Source of the DNA: Beijerinckiaceae bacterium
GTDB lineage: Bacteria > Pseudomonadota > Alphaproteobacteria > Rhizobiales > Beijerinckiaceae
DNA: 64,000 nt
NCBI GenBank assembly: GCA_004564215.1
Contig: CP024846.1
Location: 1,054,001-1,118,000 of the forward strand
Direction: 5' to 3'
Shown in pieces: positions 48,602 through 58,571 of this stretch (positions are counted from its first letter, which is position 1; every line of letters begins with the position of its first letter). The position numbers and the translations under genes were made by a program. Under the pieces are notes generated by a model. The model was not told the DNA's origin, ran no database searches, and worked only from the letters and a program-made list of their open reading frames with translations.

Positions 48602-49074
48602 CCGCGCTGGATCGAGCCACATTTGCCGCGATGAGCTTTCTGCTTGCGGCCAGCCCCGTCCTTGCGGAGCCTCTCGATCCGCTTGCGAGAGGCGCTTATC
48701 TTTCCAGGATCACCGGCTGCGCGGGTTGCCATACGCCGCGCACCGCGGCGGGTGAACTCATTGTCGAGCGGTTGATGACAGGCGGGGAACGCCCAATCCC
48801 GGCCGGCACATTGGGGCGATTTTACCCTCCCAATATCACGCCGGACCTTGAAACCGGCATCGGTACATGGAGCGTCGAAGATCTGATCAAAGCCCTCAAA
48901 AGCGGCGTAACACCCGACGGGCGCGTCCTGTCCAGTGCCATGCCCTGGCGGACACAATTCAACCAGCTGGAGGAGGCCGACGCACGGGCAATCGGGATCT
49001 ATCTCAAATCCCTGCCGGCGGTCGCCCATCGTGTTCCGCCGCCCCTTCCGATGGACACCAAGCCGGCGCCGTAG
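48598..49074 (+). CDS. Monohaem cytochrome c, coupled to cbpM
   Basis: The TTG at 48598 overlaps the cbpM TGA (TTGA), so the two are translationally coupled. It gives a 158-residue preprotein with a short signal peptide (AAMSFLLAASPVLAE). The haem motif is C41-A-G-C44-H45. Met115 in SSAMPW is a probable axial ligand and the terminal helix is ARAIGIYLKSL. The pattern (YLSRITGCAGCHTP...G...FYPPNITPD..TGIGTWS..D...AL..G..PDGR..SSAMPW) is that of cytochromes tied to alcohol or aldehyde dehydrogenases. No such enzyme is adjacent. The partner is unknown. Confidence 0.88.
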   Translation: MTALDRATFAAMSFLLAASPVLAEPLDPLARGAYLSRITGCAGCHTPRTAAGELIVERLMTGGERPIPAGTLGRFYPPNITPDLETGIGTWSVEDLIKALKSGVTPDGRVLSSAMPWRTQFNQLEEADARAIGIYLKSLPAVAHRVPPPLPMDTKPAP

Positions 49075-49092
49075 GGGCAAAAAGATACGCTA

Positions 49093-49204
49093 GATCACGA
49101 TGATTTTGGATTGACTCAATCCAAAATCATCGTGATCGATTCCAAAAACTTTAGAGCGGGATGCGGGCGGAAAACCGGTTTCCACTTTTCCTTATCCCGC
49201 TCTA
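49093..49204. repeat. Composite palindromic repeat, TAGAGC family, copy 2
   Basis: The first part is a perfect 22-base inverted repeat (49093-49114 and 49116-49137, single-base centre). The second part is a TAGAGCGGGAT/ATCCCGCTCTA hairpin (49152-49162 and 49194-49204) enclosing GGAAAACCGGTTTCC. The stop codon of plsC (49204-49202, minus) lies inside the right arm. The design is the same as the repeat after recA at 1763-1875 and can serve as a transcript end for both convergent genes. Confidence 0.75.
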
Positions 49205-49966
49205 GGAGACCGCAGCGTCTTTGAGCAACGCGCCTTTCAACGAAGGATCGGCAGCCAGCGCCTCGGCGACGAGTTCTGACGTCGCCGCTTCGATCCGGCT
49301 TTCCAAAAGCTGCATGAAACTTTCTTTGTCGAGGCCCGGCGCGATCGGTTCCAGGAAAGCGATCGTGACCTTGCCGGGATGAATTGTCAGACTGCGGCGC
49401 GCCCAGAACAGGCCCGCGTTCAAGGCGACCGGCACGCAGACCGCTTCGGTTTCACAATAAAGATGCGCGACCCCTGACTTGTATTGGGGCGGGGCGCCGA
49501 CATTTTTGCGCGTGCCTTCGGGAAAAATGATGATCTGGCGGCCCTCCTCCACGGCCTGGCGCGCCTGGCGCGCCAAATCGCTGAGGGCCAGACTTCGCTT
49601 GGCGCGATCGATCGCCAATTGCTCCGCGCCCTGGAGGTACCACCCGAAAATGGGGATCCGCAACAATTCGCGTTTGAGAACGAAGGTAAAATCCGACCCC
49701 TTGGTCGTCAGCGCCAAGGTTTCGAGGGTCGATTGATGCTTTGAAGCGACGATGCAGGCGCCGCGCGGCAAGTTCTCGAGGCCGCGGAATATGATCTTGG
49801 TTCCGCAGACCGTGTCCAACAGCCAAACCGCCGAGCCGGTCCAAAACTTCGCGTAGCTCTGGACGCTTCGTCGGCCCATGAAAAGGACCGGCAGCCCAAA
49901 AATCGCCAGCGCGGTGGTGGTCAGGTAGAAAAGAAAGTTGAAAGCAAAGGACCGGAGTAAGATCAT
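49202..49966 (-). CDS. plsC: 1-acyl-sn-glycerol-3-phosphate acyltransferase
   Basis: PlsC acylates lysophosphatidic acid in the inner membrane. The 254-residue protein has an N-terminal membrane segment, block I KHQSTLETLAL (HxxxxE where HxxxxD is usual), block III FPEGTRKN and block IV-like VPVALNAG. The start is uncertain: ATG 49966 or GTG 49987, neither with a strong ribosome site. Its stop codon is part of the repeat at 49152-49204. The HxxxxE variant is known in rhizobial homologues as far as I recall. Confidence 0.92.
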   Translation of the reverse strand: MILLRSFAFNFLFYLTTTALAIFGLPVLFMGRRSVQSYAKFWTGSAVWLLDTVCGTKIIFRGLENLPRGACIVASKHQSTLETLALTTKGSDFTFVLKRELLRIPIFGWYLQGAEQLAIDRAKRSLALSDLARQARQAVEEGRQIIIFPEGTRKNVGAPPQYKSGVAHLYCETEAVCVPVALNAGLFWARRSLTIHPGKVTIAFLEPIAPGLDKESFMQLLESRIEAATSELVAEALAADPSLKGALLKDAAVS

Positions 49967-50096
49967 GCGTGTTCGTTGCCGTAGCACTGTGGCGAATGCG
50001 AGGAGCCGGGACCTTCGGAAGCCAAAGAGGCCGAGGCGCAGCCACGGCCCCTGGTTTTTGCGCCGACCTTAAGACAGGTCTTGTAAATCGGGCGGG

Positions 50097-50327
50097 TCAG
50101 GTTCCCTTACACTTTGCCCGGAATGTCTTGCGGGCCTTCCCATGCAGCCCCTGAGCGTCCGCTTTCGCTGAACATTCCTTGGCCTTGGCCTTTCGAGCCG
50201 CATCGGCGTCGGTCGCTTTGGGAGCGGTCGCCGCAGCCGGCGGGGTGGCTTGGGCCTGCGCCAAGCCGGGTTGGGCGCAGGAAAAGGCAACGGTTCCAAT
50301 AATAATTAAAGAAGCAGGAATTTTCAT
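50097..50327 (-). CDS. PsiF-like small exported protein
   Basis: The 76-residue product has a signal peptide (MKIPASLIIIGTVAFSCAQPGLAQAQ), an Ala-rich linker and one PsiF-type unit (AKECSAKADAQGLHGKARKTFRAKC), with the paired Cys spacing typical of the family. The chosen ATG at 50327 is preceded by GGTGGG; a longer frame from 50411 is not supported. PsiF is phosphate-starvation induced in E. coli, with no known activity. It is divergent from the ArsR-methyltransferase operon. Confidence 0.8.
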   Translation of the reverse strand: MKIPASLIIIGTVAFSCAQPGLAQAQATPPAAATAPKATDADAARKAKAKECSAKADAQGLHGKARKTFRAKCKGT

Positions 50328-50434
50328 TCGACCCACCTTTGGCATCAAAGTGTTAGGAGGCGGCGCCAAACTATCTCTCGGCGCCGACTTATCCAAGCCC
50401 GTAATCGTCAATCCGCCAGAACGCGGAAAATAGC

Positions 50435-50464
50435 TTTACATATAAATATATCTGCATATTTATA
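50435..50464 (+). promoter_or_regulatory. Promoter and operator-like palindrome of the met operon
   Basis: TTTACA at 50435-50440 and TATTTA at 50457-50462 are separated by 16 bases. The spacer and -10 are covered by a 9-base inverted repeat: TATAAATAT at 50441-50449, spacer ATCTGC, ATATTTATA at 50456-50464. It is the only AT-rich palindrome near and stands 28 bases before the ArsR-type regulator start. Autoregulation is the simplest reading. Confidence 0.65.
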
Positions 50465-50492
50465 GGGGCCATGATATTTTTTGGAAAGCCCC

Positions 50493-51503
50493 ATGTCTGA
50501 TCCAGGACACGTCTCTTTCGACGCCGTTCTCGGCGCCTCGGCCGCCGCTGGCGAGGCGACGCGTTTGCGTCTACTGGCTCTTGTCGCGGAAGCCGAACTC
50601 ACGGTGAGCGAACTTGTCACAATTCTCGGCCAATCGCAGCCACGCATTTCCCGCCATTTGAAACTGCTCGTGGAAGCTGGGCTCGTGGAACGTCACCGCG
50701 AAGGCGCCTGGGTTTTCTTTCTCATTGCCCAAACCGGCCCGGTCGCTGGCCTGGCGCGCGATCTCATCGCTCGGTTGGCGCCGGAGGACCCGCATCTCGC
50801 GGCCGACCGGGCGCGGCTTTCCGAGGTGCGGCATGCCCGCGCCGATCAAGCGGCCCGCTATTTCGCGGCGCAAGCGGCGAATTGGGATCAAGTGCGGGCC
50901 CTGCATATCCCGGAGGAGCGCGTCGAAGCCGCGATCCTCAAGGCAATCGGCCCTGGCCCATTGCACGCGCTGCTTGATCTTGGTACCGGCACCGGCCGGA
51001 TGCTCGAACTTTTGGCCCCCCACGCCGACCGCGCCGTCGGGGTCGATCAATCGCCGCAAATGCTGAGCGTTGCCCGCGTCCGCATCGAGCGGGCGGGCCT
51101 TCGCAATGTGCAATTGCGGCAAGGCGATATTTATGCGGTGCCCGTGGAAACCGATTTCTACGATCTCGTGATCATGCATCAGGTCCTGCATTATCTCGAT
51201 GATCCCTTGCGGGCCATTCGCGAAGCCGGACGCGCCTTGCGTCCGGGCGGGCGCCTCATGATCGTCGATTTCGCGCCGCACGAGGAAGAAAATCTCCGCA
51301 CCGATCATGCCCATCGGCGGCTCGGATTCGCGCCGGAGGAAGTGGCAGGCTTCATGACCGCCGCCGGATTGGATTTCATCGCCAAGGACCATCTCGTCCC
51401 CGACCCCGGCGAAGGGGGCAAGCTGACGGTATCGATTTGGCTCGGGCGCGATCGCCGGATTATTGCCGACCCCCTTCCCTTAACCACGCGAGCGGTCGCA
51501 TGA
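50493..51503 (+). CDS. ArsR family regulator fused to a SAM-dependent methyltransferase
   Basis: The 336-residue protein has an N-terminal ArsR winged helix (residues ~10-85: GEATRLRLLALV, TVSELVTILGQSQPRISRHLKLLVEAGLVERHREG) and a C-terminal class I methyltransferase-like domain (LLDLGTGTGRMLELLAP at ~160-175, VIMHQVLHYLDDP, GGRLMIVDFAP). The ArsR cysteine metal site is not seen, so the ligand is probably not a metal. In an operon with metF and metH it is a candidate SahR-type regulator that senses S-adenosylhomocysteine or SAM through the methyltransferase fold. GGAAAG precedes the ATG. The stop overlaps the metF start (ATGA). Confidence 0.85.
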   Translation: MSDPGHVSFDAVLGASAAAGEATRLRLLALVAEAELTVSELVTILGQSQPRISRHLKLLVEAGLVERHREGAWVFFLIAQTGPVAGLARDLIARLAPEDPHLAADRARLSEVRHARADQAARYFAAQAANWDQVRALHIPEERVEAAILKAIGPGPLHALLDLGTGTGRMLELLAPHADRAVGVDQSPQMLSVARVRIERAGLRNVQLRQGDIYAVPVETDFYDLVIMHQVLHYLDDPLRAIREAGRALRPGGRLMIVDFAPHEEENLRTDHAHRRLGFAPEEVAGFMTAAGLDFIAKDHLVPDPGEGGKLTVSIWLGRDRRIIADPLPLTTRAVA

Positions 51504-52417
51504 ACGAGATGCAGTCCTGTAGTTTTCCAAGGGCAAGCCGCACGGTTTGTCCCGACATCTCCGTCTCCTTCGAGTTTTTCCCGCCGGCGACCGAAGCGAT
51601 GGAGGCAACTCTTTGGGACTCGATCAAACGCTTGGCGCCGCTTGGTCCAAGTTTCGTCTCGGTCACCTATGGCGCCGGAGGCTCCACGCGCGAACGCACT
51701 CATGCGACGGTCGCGCGGATCGTGAACGAGACTTCGGTGAAGCCGGCCGCACATTTGACCTGCGTCGCGGCCGCGCGGAACGAAATCGACGCCATCGTCC
51801 GCGACTATTGGGACGCGGGTGTCCGCCATATCGTCGCGTTGCGCGGCGATCCGCAAGATGGACCCGGGACGAAATTTCGCCCGCATCCGGATGGCTATAC
51901 GAATTCGGCCGCGCTGGTCGCAGGAATCAAGCGCGTCGCCGATTTTGAGATCTCGGTCGCCACCTATCCGGAAGGCCACCCCGAAAGCATCTCGGCCGAC
52001 GCCGATATCGATGTCTTGCAAGCAAAGATCGATGCCGGAGCCAACCGGGCAATTACCCAGTTCTTTTTCGAAAATGACCGTTACCTTCGTTTCGTCGATA
52101 AGGTCCGCGCGCGCGGGATCGACGTTCCCATTGTCCCTGGGATCGTTCCGGTCCAAAACTTCAAGCAGACAGCCAATTTCGCCAAGAAGGCCGGCGCCAG
52201 TGTTCCGCAATGGCTCGCCGACCGCTTCGAAGGGCTCGACGACGATCCGCAAACGCGAAGGCTGATTGCCGCGACGGTCGCCGCCGAACAGGTCCTCGAT
52301 CTTGTCGATCATGGCATAAGAGATTTCCATTTCTACACGATGAACCGCGCCGACCTTGTCTATGCGATTTGCCATCTGTTGGGCCTTCGCCCAAAACTCG
52401 AACAAGAGGCCGCCTGA
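51500..52417 (+). CDS. metF: Methylenetetrahydrofolate reductase
   Basis: MetF reduces 5,10-methylene-THF to 5-methyl-THF for methionine synthesis, using FAD. The 305-residue TIM-barrel protein has [10 protein letters not shown] (FEFFPP motif), [33 protein letters not shown] and [10 protein letters not shown]. The start overlaps the regulator stop by ATGA, and the stop overlaps the metH start (TGATG), so the three genes are coupled. The longer frame upstream overlaps the regulator and is not family-like. Confidence 0.97.
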   Translation: MNEMQSCSFPRASRTVCPDISVSFEFFPPATEAMEATLWDSIKRLAPLGPSFVSVTYGAGGSTRERTHATVARIVNETSVKPAAHLTCVAAARNEIDAIVRDYWDAGVRHIVALRGDPQDGPGTKFRPHPDGYTNSAALVAGIKRVADFEISVATYPEGHPESISADADIDVLQAKIDAGANRAITQFFFENDRYLRFVDKVRARGIDVPIVPGIVPVQNFKQTANFAKKAGASVPQWLADRFEGLDDDPQTRRLIAATVAAEQVLDLVDHGIRDFHFYTMNRADLVYAICHLLGLRPKLEQEAA

Positions 52418-55400
52418 TGACCCGAAGGTTTACCGGCGAAGAAACGCGGGCGGCAATTCAAGCCGCTGCCCGGGAAAGAATTCTGGTGCTCGACGGCGCC
52501 ATGGGGACGATGATTCAACAACATAAATTCAGCGAAGCCGAATTTCGCGGCGATCGCTTTGCCGATTGGCCGCGGGATTTGCGTGGCAACAATGATCTGT
52601 TGAGCCTCACCCAGCCGCAAGCCATCAAAGCGATTCATCTCGCCTATCTGGAAGCCGGCGCCGATATCATCGGCACCAATACCTTCAATTCGACGCGAAT
52701 TTCCCAAGCCGACTATGGGATGGAAGAAATTGTCTTCGAATTGAACGCCGAGTCCGCCCGCCTGGCCCGGGAAGCGGCAGATGAGGCCGAGCAGAAGGAC
52801 GGAAAGCGCCGCTTCGTCGCCGGCGCATTGGGGCCGACCAATCGAACCGCCTCGATTTCGCCCGACGTCAACAATCCTGGCTTTCGCGCGGTCAGTTTCG
52901 ATGATTTGCGGGAAACCTATACCGAGGCGGCGACCGCGCTGATCGAGGGCGGGGCCGACCTGCTAATCGTCGAGACCATCTTCGACACGCTCAACGCCAA
53001 AGCCGCCCTAGCCGCTATCGACGGCGTATTCGAAGCCCGCGGCGAGCACTTGCCGGTGATGATCTCCGGCACGATTACGGATTTGTCCGGGCGCACTCTA
53101 TCGGGCCAGACCCCGACCGCGTTCTGGTACTCGCTGCGCCACGCCAAGCCGTTGACGATCGGGCTCAACTGCGCCCTCGGGGCACGCGAAATGCGCGCCC
53201 ATCTCGCCGAACTTTCACGGATCGCAGATACGCTGATTTGCGCCTATCCCAACGCCGGCCTCCCCAATGAGTTCGGCCTTTACGACGAGAGCCCGGAATA
53301 TATGGCCTCTCTCGTCGGCGAATTTGCGGAGGCCGGTCTCGTCAATATCATCGGCGGCTGCTGCGGCACGACGCCCGCGCACATCCATGCGATCGCAGCG
53401 CGCATTCAGGGAATTGCGCCGCGAAGGATACCGACTATCGAGCCATTGCTGCGCCTTTCTGGGCTCGAGCCCTTCGTGCTCAATCACGAGATCCCGTTCG
53501 TCAACGTGGGCGAACGCACCAATGTGACGGGCTCGGCCAAATTCCGCAAATTGGTGAAGGAAGGCGATTTTGCCGCCGCCCTCGACGTGGCCCGCGATCA
53601 AGTGGCGATGGGCGCGCAGGTGATCGACGTCAACATGGATGAGGGCCTGCTCGATTCGGCAAAGGCCATGGTCGAGTTCCTCAACCTCGTCGCCGCCGAG
53701 CCTGACATCTCGCGGGTCCCGGTGATGATCGACTCATCGAAGTTCGCCGTGATCGAAGGCGGTCTGAAATGCGTACAAGGCAAGTCTATCGTCAACTCCA
53801 TCTCGATGAAGGAGGGCGTTGAAAAATTCATCGCCGACGCCAAGGTCGTGCGCTCCTACGGGGCGGCTGTCGTTGTCATGGCGTTCGACGAAAAGGGACA
53901 GGCCGATACCAAAAAGCGCAAGGTCGATATTTGCACCCGCGCCTATGAAATTCTGACGCAGGAAGTGGGATTTCCGCCCGAAGACATCATCTTCGATCCG
54001 AATATCTTTGCCGTCGCGACGGGCATCGAAGAACATAATAATTACGGCGTCGATTTCATCGAAGCCACGCAGGAAATCCGCAAGCGGTTTCCGCTCGTCC
54101 ATATCTCCGGCGGCGTTTCCAATCTTTCCTTCTCGTTTCGCGGCAACGAGCCGGTCCGCCAAGCCATGCATTCGGTGTTTCTCTTCCATGCGATTGCGGC
54201 CGGCATGGATATGGGTATCGTCAACGCGGGCCAGTTGTCCGTTTATGCCGAAATCAATCCTGAACTGCGCAAGGCCTGCGAGGATGTGGTCCTCAACCGC
54301 CGCCCCGACGCGACAGAACGGCTGCTCAATCTTGCCGAGAATTACAAAGGCCAAGGCGCGGAAAAACTCGAAAAGAATCTCGTCTGGCGCGAGGAGCCGG
54401 TGGGAAAGCGTCTTGAACATGCGCTCGTCAACGGCATTACCGAATTCATCGACCGCGATGTCGAGGAAGCGCGTGCGTTGGCCGCGAAACCGCTCGATGT
54501 GATCGAAGGCCCCTTGATGGCCGGGATGAATGTCGTCGGCGACCTGTTCGGCGCCGGCAAGATGTTTTTGCCGCAAGTCGTCAAATCGGCGCGGGTGATG
54601 AAACAGGCCGTCGCCTATCTGATGCCTTTCATGGACGAGGAAAAGAGAAAGAACGGCGGCGCCGGGCGCTCCAGTGCTGGCAAGATCTTGATGGCGACGG
54701 TCAAGGGCGATGTGCATGACATCGGCAAGAACATCGTCGGCGTGGTACTCGCCTGCAACAATTACGAAGTCATCGATCTTGGCGTCATGGTCTCGGCGGC
54801 GAAGATTCTCGCGACCGCGCGGGCTGAGAAAGTCGATTGCGTCGGCCTTTCCGGCCTTATCACGCCCTCGCTCGATGAAATGTGTTTTGTCGCCTCCGAG
54901 ATGGAGCGCGAGGGATTTGATCTGCCCTTGCTCATCGGCGGCGCGACGACGAGCCGGGTCCATACCGCGGTCAAGATCCACCCGAATTACGCCAAGGGTC
55001 AGGCTGTTTATGTGACGGACGCGAGCCGCGCCGTCGGCGTCGTGCAATCGCTTCTGTCATCCCAATCCCGCGACCTCACGATCGAATCGGTGCGGGCCGA
55101 ATATGCCAAAGTCGCCGATGCGCATCGCCGAGCCGAAGCTGACAAGCAGCGCCTGCCGATCGCAAAGGCCCGGGCCAATGCGTTCCGCCCAGACTGGGCG
55201 AGCTACGATCCGCCGCGTCCGACGTTTCGCGGGACAAGGGTGTTTCGCACCTATGACATCGGCGAGATCATTCCCTATATCGATTGGACGCCGTTTTTCC
55301 AGACCTGGGAATTGCGCGGCCGCTATCCTGCAATTCTCGACGATCCCAAGCAGGGCGAAGTGGCCAGGCAATTGTTGGACGATGCCCAAGCCATGCTGAA

Positions 55401-56160
55401 ACGGGTTGTCGAGGAACGCTGGTTCGACCCCAAGGCCGTCATCGGCTTCTGGCCGGCCAACAGCATCGGAGAAGACATCAAACTTTATACCGGCGACTCG
55501 CGGACAAGCGAGCTTGCGACCTTCCACACCTTGCGCCAGCAATTGGCGCGGCGGGACGGGCGCCCCAATCTCGCACTTGCCGATTTCGTCGCGCCGGTCG
55601 ATAGCGGCAAGGCCGATTATATCGGCGGCTTCGTCGTCACCGCCGGAGCGCAGGAAGGCAAGATCGCCGACCGGTTTGCCAAAGCCAATGACGATTATGG
55701 GTCAATTCTCGTCAAAGCCCTTGCCGACCGCATTGCCGAAGCTTTTGCCGAATGCATGCATGAACGCGTGCGGCGCGAGTTTTGGGGTTATGCGCCAGAC
55801 GAGGTTCTGACCAATGACGAGCGACTGGCGGAGGATTATCGCGGGATCCGCCCCGCGCCCGGCTATCCGGCGCAGCCTGATCACACCGAAAAGGCAACCC
55901 TGTTCAACCTGCTCGAGGCGCCAAAACGGATCGGTGTCACCTTGACCGAAAGCTTCGCGATGTGGCCCGGTTCGTCTGTGTCGGGCCTCTATCTCGCCCA
56001 CCCGGAGGCGCATTATTTTGGTGTCGCCAAAATCGAGCGCGATCAGGTGGAGGATTATGCCCGCCGCAAGGGGATGAGCGTGGCGGAGGTGGAACGCTGG
56101 CTCGCGCCGGTCATGAATTACACGCCGGTGGACGTGGCCGAAACCGCCGCGGCGGAATAG
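52417..56160 (+). CDS. metH: Cobalamin-dependent methionine synthase
   Basis: The 1247-residue MetH has all four modules: homocysteine-binding barrel with zinc ligands C252, C315 and C316; pterin-binding barrel ([19 protein letters not shown]); B12 module with GDVHDIGKN, His767 being the lower cobalt ligand; and C-terminal SAM reactivation domain ([12 protein letters not shown], near 1115). All modules are continuous with no frameshift. It joins metF in a coupled operon under the ArsR-methyltransferase regulator. No cobalamin riboswitch is seen upstream. Confidence 0.97.
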   Translation: MTRRFTGEETRAAIQAAARERILVLDGAMGTMIQQHKFSEAEFRGDRFADWPRDLRGNNDLLSLTQPQAIKAIHLAYLEAGADIIGTNTFNSTRISQADYGMEEIVFELNAESARLAREAADEAEQKDGKRRFVAGALGPTNRTASISPDVNNPGFRAVSFDDLRETYTEAATALIEGGADLLIVETIFDTLNAKAALAAIDGVFEARGEHLPVMISGTITDLSGRTLSGQTPTAFWYSLRHAKPLTIGLNCALGAREMRAHLAELSRIADTLICAYPNAGLPNEFGLYDESPEYMASLVGEFAEAGLVNIIGGCCGTTPAHIHAIAARIQGIAPRRIPTIEPLLRLSGLEPFVLNHEIPFVNVGERTNVTGSAKFRKLVKEGDFAAALDVARDQVAMGAQVIDVNMDEGLLDSAKAMVEFLNLVAAEPDISRVPVMIDSSKFAVIEGGLKCVQGKSIVNSISMKEGVEKFIADAKVVRSYGAAVVVMAFDEKGQADTKKRKVDICTRAYEILTQEVGFPPEDIIFDPNIFAVATGIEEHNNYGVDFIEATQEIRKRFPLVHISGGVSNLSFSFRGNEPVRQAMHSVFLFHAIAAGMDMGIVNAGQLSVYAEINPELRKACEDVVLNRRPDATERLLNLAENYKGQGAEKLEKNLVWREEPVGKRLEHALVNGITEFIDRDVEEARALAAKPLDVIEGPLMAGMNVVGDLFGAGKMFLPQVVKSARVMKQAVAYLMPFMDEEKRKNGGAGRSSAGKILMATVKGDVHDIGKNIVGVVLACNNYEVIDLGVMVSAAKILATARAEKVDCVGLSGLITPSLDEMCFVASEMEREGFDLPLLIGGATTSRVHTAVKIHPNYAKGQAVYVTDASRAVGVVQSLLSSQSRDLTIESVRAEYAKVADAHRRAEADKQRLPIAKARANAFRPDWASYDPPRPTFRGTRVFRTYDIGEIIPYIDWTPFFQTWELRGRYPAILDDPKQGEVARQLLDDAQAMLKRVVEERWFDPKAVIGFWPANSIGEDIKLYTGDSRTSELATFHTLRQQLARRDGRPNLALADFVAPVDSGKADYIGGFVVTAGAQEGKIADRFAKANDDYGSILVKALADRIAEAFAECMHERVRREFWGYAPDEVLTNDERLAEDYRGIRPAPGYPAQPDHTEKATLFNLLEAPKRIGVTLTESFAMWPGSSVSGLYLAHPEAHYFGVAKIERDQVEDYARRKGMSVAEVERWLAPVMNYTPVDVAETAAAE

Positions 56161-56258
56161 GCCGCAATCTTTCGGGCGCGCCTGCTCATTTGGCTCGGCA
56201 ATGATGACGACGATGAATGAGAGACAAGCTTGTCAAATATCGCGCGCGGCGGCGAAAC

Positions 56259-57365
56259 CTAATAGGCGAACATCACTGCGATGAGAACAATGGCCGCGAT
56301 CCAAGCGGTCTCAAGCAGCATCAGGGCGATCGGCCTCCACCCGACCGCCGCGAGATCCTTGAACGAAGTCTTCATGCCCAGTGCCGCGATGGCCGTGACG
56401 AGGCACCAGCGAGACACATCGTTGGCTGCGTCGCTCGCCACTTTGGGCAACAGGCCGAGGCTATTCAGCGCCACGAGAACGGCGAAGCCGACCAGAAAAA
56501 GGGGAAGCTTCGCCTTCGCGCCACTCTGGGCGCCCTTCGCTCCACGACTGATTATGAAAGCGATGGAGAAAACCACGGGCAGCAGCATGGTGACCCGCAG
56601 TAGCTTGACGTAGGTCGCCACGTCGCCGGTTTGTGGCGAGATCGAATAGCCCGCCCCCACCACCTGGGCCACGTCATGGATGGTGCCCCCAAGGAAGATG
56701 CCGGCATGAACGTGATCAAGCCCAACAACTGTAACGAACAGCGGATAGGCGATCATGGCGATGGTGGACAGCACCGTCACGGTCACCACGGTGAGTATGG
56801 TGTCCCTTTCGCTTTCGGGCGTGCGGGGCAACACCGAAGCGATGGCCAGGGCCGCCGAGGCGCCACAGATACCTACAGCGCCGCCGGATAGCACTCCAAA
56901 GGAACGACTGAGCCCTAGCCAATGAGCGACGAAGGCGCCGAGCGCAATGGTGCTGATGATTCCCCCCAACACGGTCGCGATCGGCATGCCTCCCAATTCG
57001 AGGATCTGGGTGGCGGTGATTCGCGCCCCAAGCAACGCCACCCCGACCCGTAACACCGCCTTCGACGAGAATTCGATCCCCGCCACGCAGCGGCCTTCCT
57101 CATGCAGGAAGTGAAAGGTCATCCCGAAAAGAAGGGCGAACAGCATCACCGGAGACCGATACTGTTGTGACAACCATGTGGCGGCTAGGGCTATCGTCGC
57201 CGCTACCAGTAGGCCTGGATATATTTGAAAGAAGAACGCGCCCCATCCAGCCGGGCGAGGCGGAGCCGGCAATGCGAACGTGTCCGCCGTCAACCCCTCC
57301 ATCCCGTCGTAGGATCGAAAAATCGCGTGCGCAGAGGCGGTGTCCGTATCAAGATCGGTGCTCAT
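56259..57365 (-). CDS. YeiH family putative sulfate exporter (UPF0324)
   Basis: The 368-residue protein has about ten membrane segments. Family signatures include KAVLRVGVALLGARITATQI, GLSRSFGVLSGGAVGICGASAALA and GIFLGGTIHDVAQVVGAGYSISP. The N-terminal ~45 residues are soluble. YeiH-type proteins are proposed sulfate or sulfite permeases; the direction and substrate are not proven. It lies 22 bases downstream of leuB on the same strand, so co-transcription is likely. Confidence 0.88.
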   Translation of the reverse strand: MSTDLDTDTASAHAIFRSYDGMEGLTADTFALPAPPRPAGWGAFFFQIYPGLLVAATIALAATWLSQQYRSPVMLFALLFGMTFHFLHEEGRCVAGIEFSSKAVLRVGVALLGARITATQILELGGMPIATVLGGIISTIALGAFVAHWLGLSRSFGVLSGGAVGICGASAALAIASVLPRTPESERDTILTVVTVTVLSTIAMIAYPLFVTVVGLDHVHAGIFLGGTIHDVAQVVGAGYSISPQTGDVATYVKLLRVTMLLPVVFSIAFIISRGAKGAQSGAKAKLPLFLVGFAVLVALNSLGLLPKVASDAANDVSRWCLVTAIAALGMKTSFKDLAAVGWRPIALMLLETAWIAAIVLIAVMFAY

Positions 57366-57386
57366 GACGACTCGCTATCGCCCATT

Positions 57387-58496
57387 TCACGCCGCCGCCT
57401 TCAGTTCGTTCAGAATCGCTTCGCCCATCTGCGCCGTTGAAAGGGTTTGTTTCGCATCGCCCGCAATGTCGGCGGTGCGCAGCCCCTTGGCGAGCACGTC
57501 CGCGATCGCCTTTTCGATGCGATCGGCAAGCTCGCCGAGATTGAAGGAGTAGCGCAAGGCCATGCCGAAAGATCCGATCATCGCGATCGGATTGGCAATC
57601 CCCTTGCCGGCGATGTCGGGCGCGGAGCCATGCACCGGCTCGTAAAGCGCCTTGCGGGTGTCTCCCTTCGCATTTTTTTCGCCGAGCGATGCCGAAGGCA
57701 ACATGCCGAGCGAGCCGGTCAGCATGGCGGCCACGTCCGACAACATGTCGCCAAAGAGATTATCGGTGACGATGACATCGAATTGCTTCGGCCGCCGCAC
57801 AAGCTGCATGCCCAGCGCATCGGCAAGTTGGTGTTCAAGTTCGACATCGGGATATTCGCGCGCATGCAGCGCGGTGATGACCTCGTTCCAAAGGACGCCG
57901 GATTTCATCACATTGCGCTTGTCGGACGACGTCACCTTGTTGCGGCGCTTGCGGGCGAGTTCGAATGCGATCCGCCCGATCCGTTCAATCTCGTAGGTAT
58001 CATAGACCTGCGTATCGATTCCGCGCTTCTGGCCATTGCCAAGGTCGATGATTTGCTTGGGTTCGCCGAAATAGACGCCGCCGGTCAATTCGCGAACGAT
58101 CATGAGATCGAGGCCATCGACGAGTTCCCGCTTGAGGGACGAGGCATCTGCGAGCGCCGGATAACAGATCGCCGGGCGCAAATTCGCGAAAAGATTCAGA
58201 TCCTTGCGAAGCCGCAAAAGTCCCGCCTCGGGACGCACTTCATAAGGAACGCCATCCCATTTGGGGCCGCCCACGGCGGCAAGAAGCACCGCATCCGCGG
58301 CCTCCGCGCGTGCCATGTCCGCATCGCTTATTGCAGTCTTGTGGACGTCATAGGCCGAGCCACCGACGAGGCCTTTTTCGATTTCGAAATGGACAATTCC
58401 CTCGCTCGTGAACCAAGCGGCGATTTTCTCGACCTCGGCCATGACCTCGGGACCGATACCGTCGCCCGGAAGAACGAAGAGCTTATGATGAGCCAT
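57387..58496 (-). CDS. leuB: 3-isopropylmalate dehydrogenase
   Basis: LeuB oxidises and decarboxylates 3-isopropylmalate to 2-oxoisocaproate in leucine synthesis. The 369-residue protein has the beta-decarboxylating dehydrogenase motifs [31 protein letters not shown] and [30 protein letters not shown], plus [16 protein letters not shown]. The chosen ATG at 58496 gives the family N-terminus; the frame is open 20 codons further. It follows acnA on the same strand after 75 bases. Confidence 0.97.
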   Translation of the reverse strand: MAHHKLFVLPGDGIGPEVMAEVEKIAAWFTSEGIVHFEIEKGLVGGSAYDVHKTAISDADMARAEAADAVLLAAVGGPKWDGVPYEVRPEAGLLRLRKDLNLFANLRPAICYPALADASSLKRELVDGLDLMIVRELTGGVYFGEPKQIIDLGNGQKRGIDTQVYDTYEIERIGRIAFELARKRRNKVTSSDKRNVMKSGVLWNEVITALHAREYPDVELEHQLADALGMQLVRRPKQFDVIVTDNLFGDMLSDVAAMLTGSLGMLPSASLGEKNAKGDTRKALYEPVHGSAPDIAGKGIANPIAMIGSFGMALRYSFNLGELADRIEKAIADVLAKGLRTADIAGDAKQTLSTAQMGEAILNELKAAA

Positions 58497-58571
58497 GCTT
58501 TGCGATCCATGAAACGCGGCGCGAAAGCCGGAGGCCAAAAGCTCCGGCCCACGCACGCCTAAACCGAAAAA

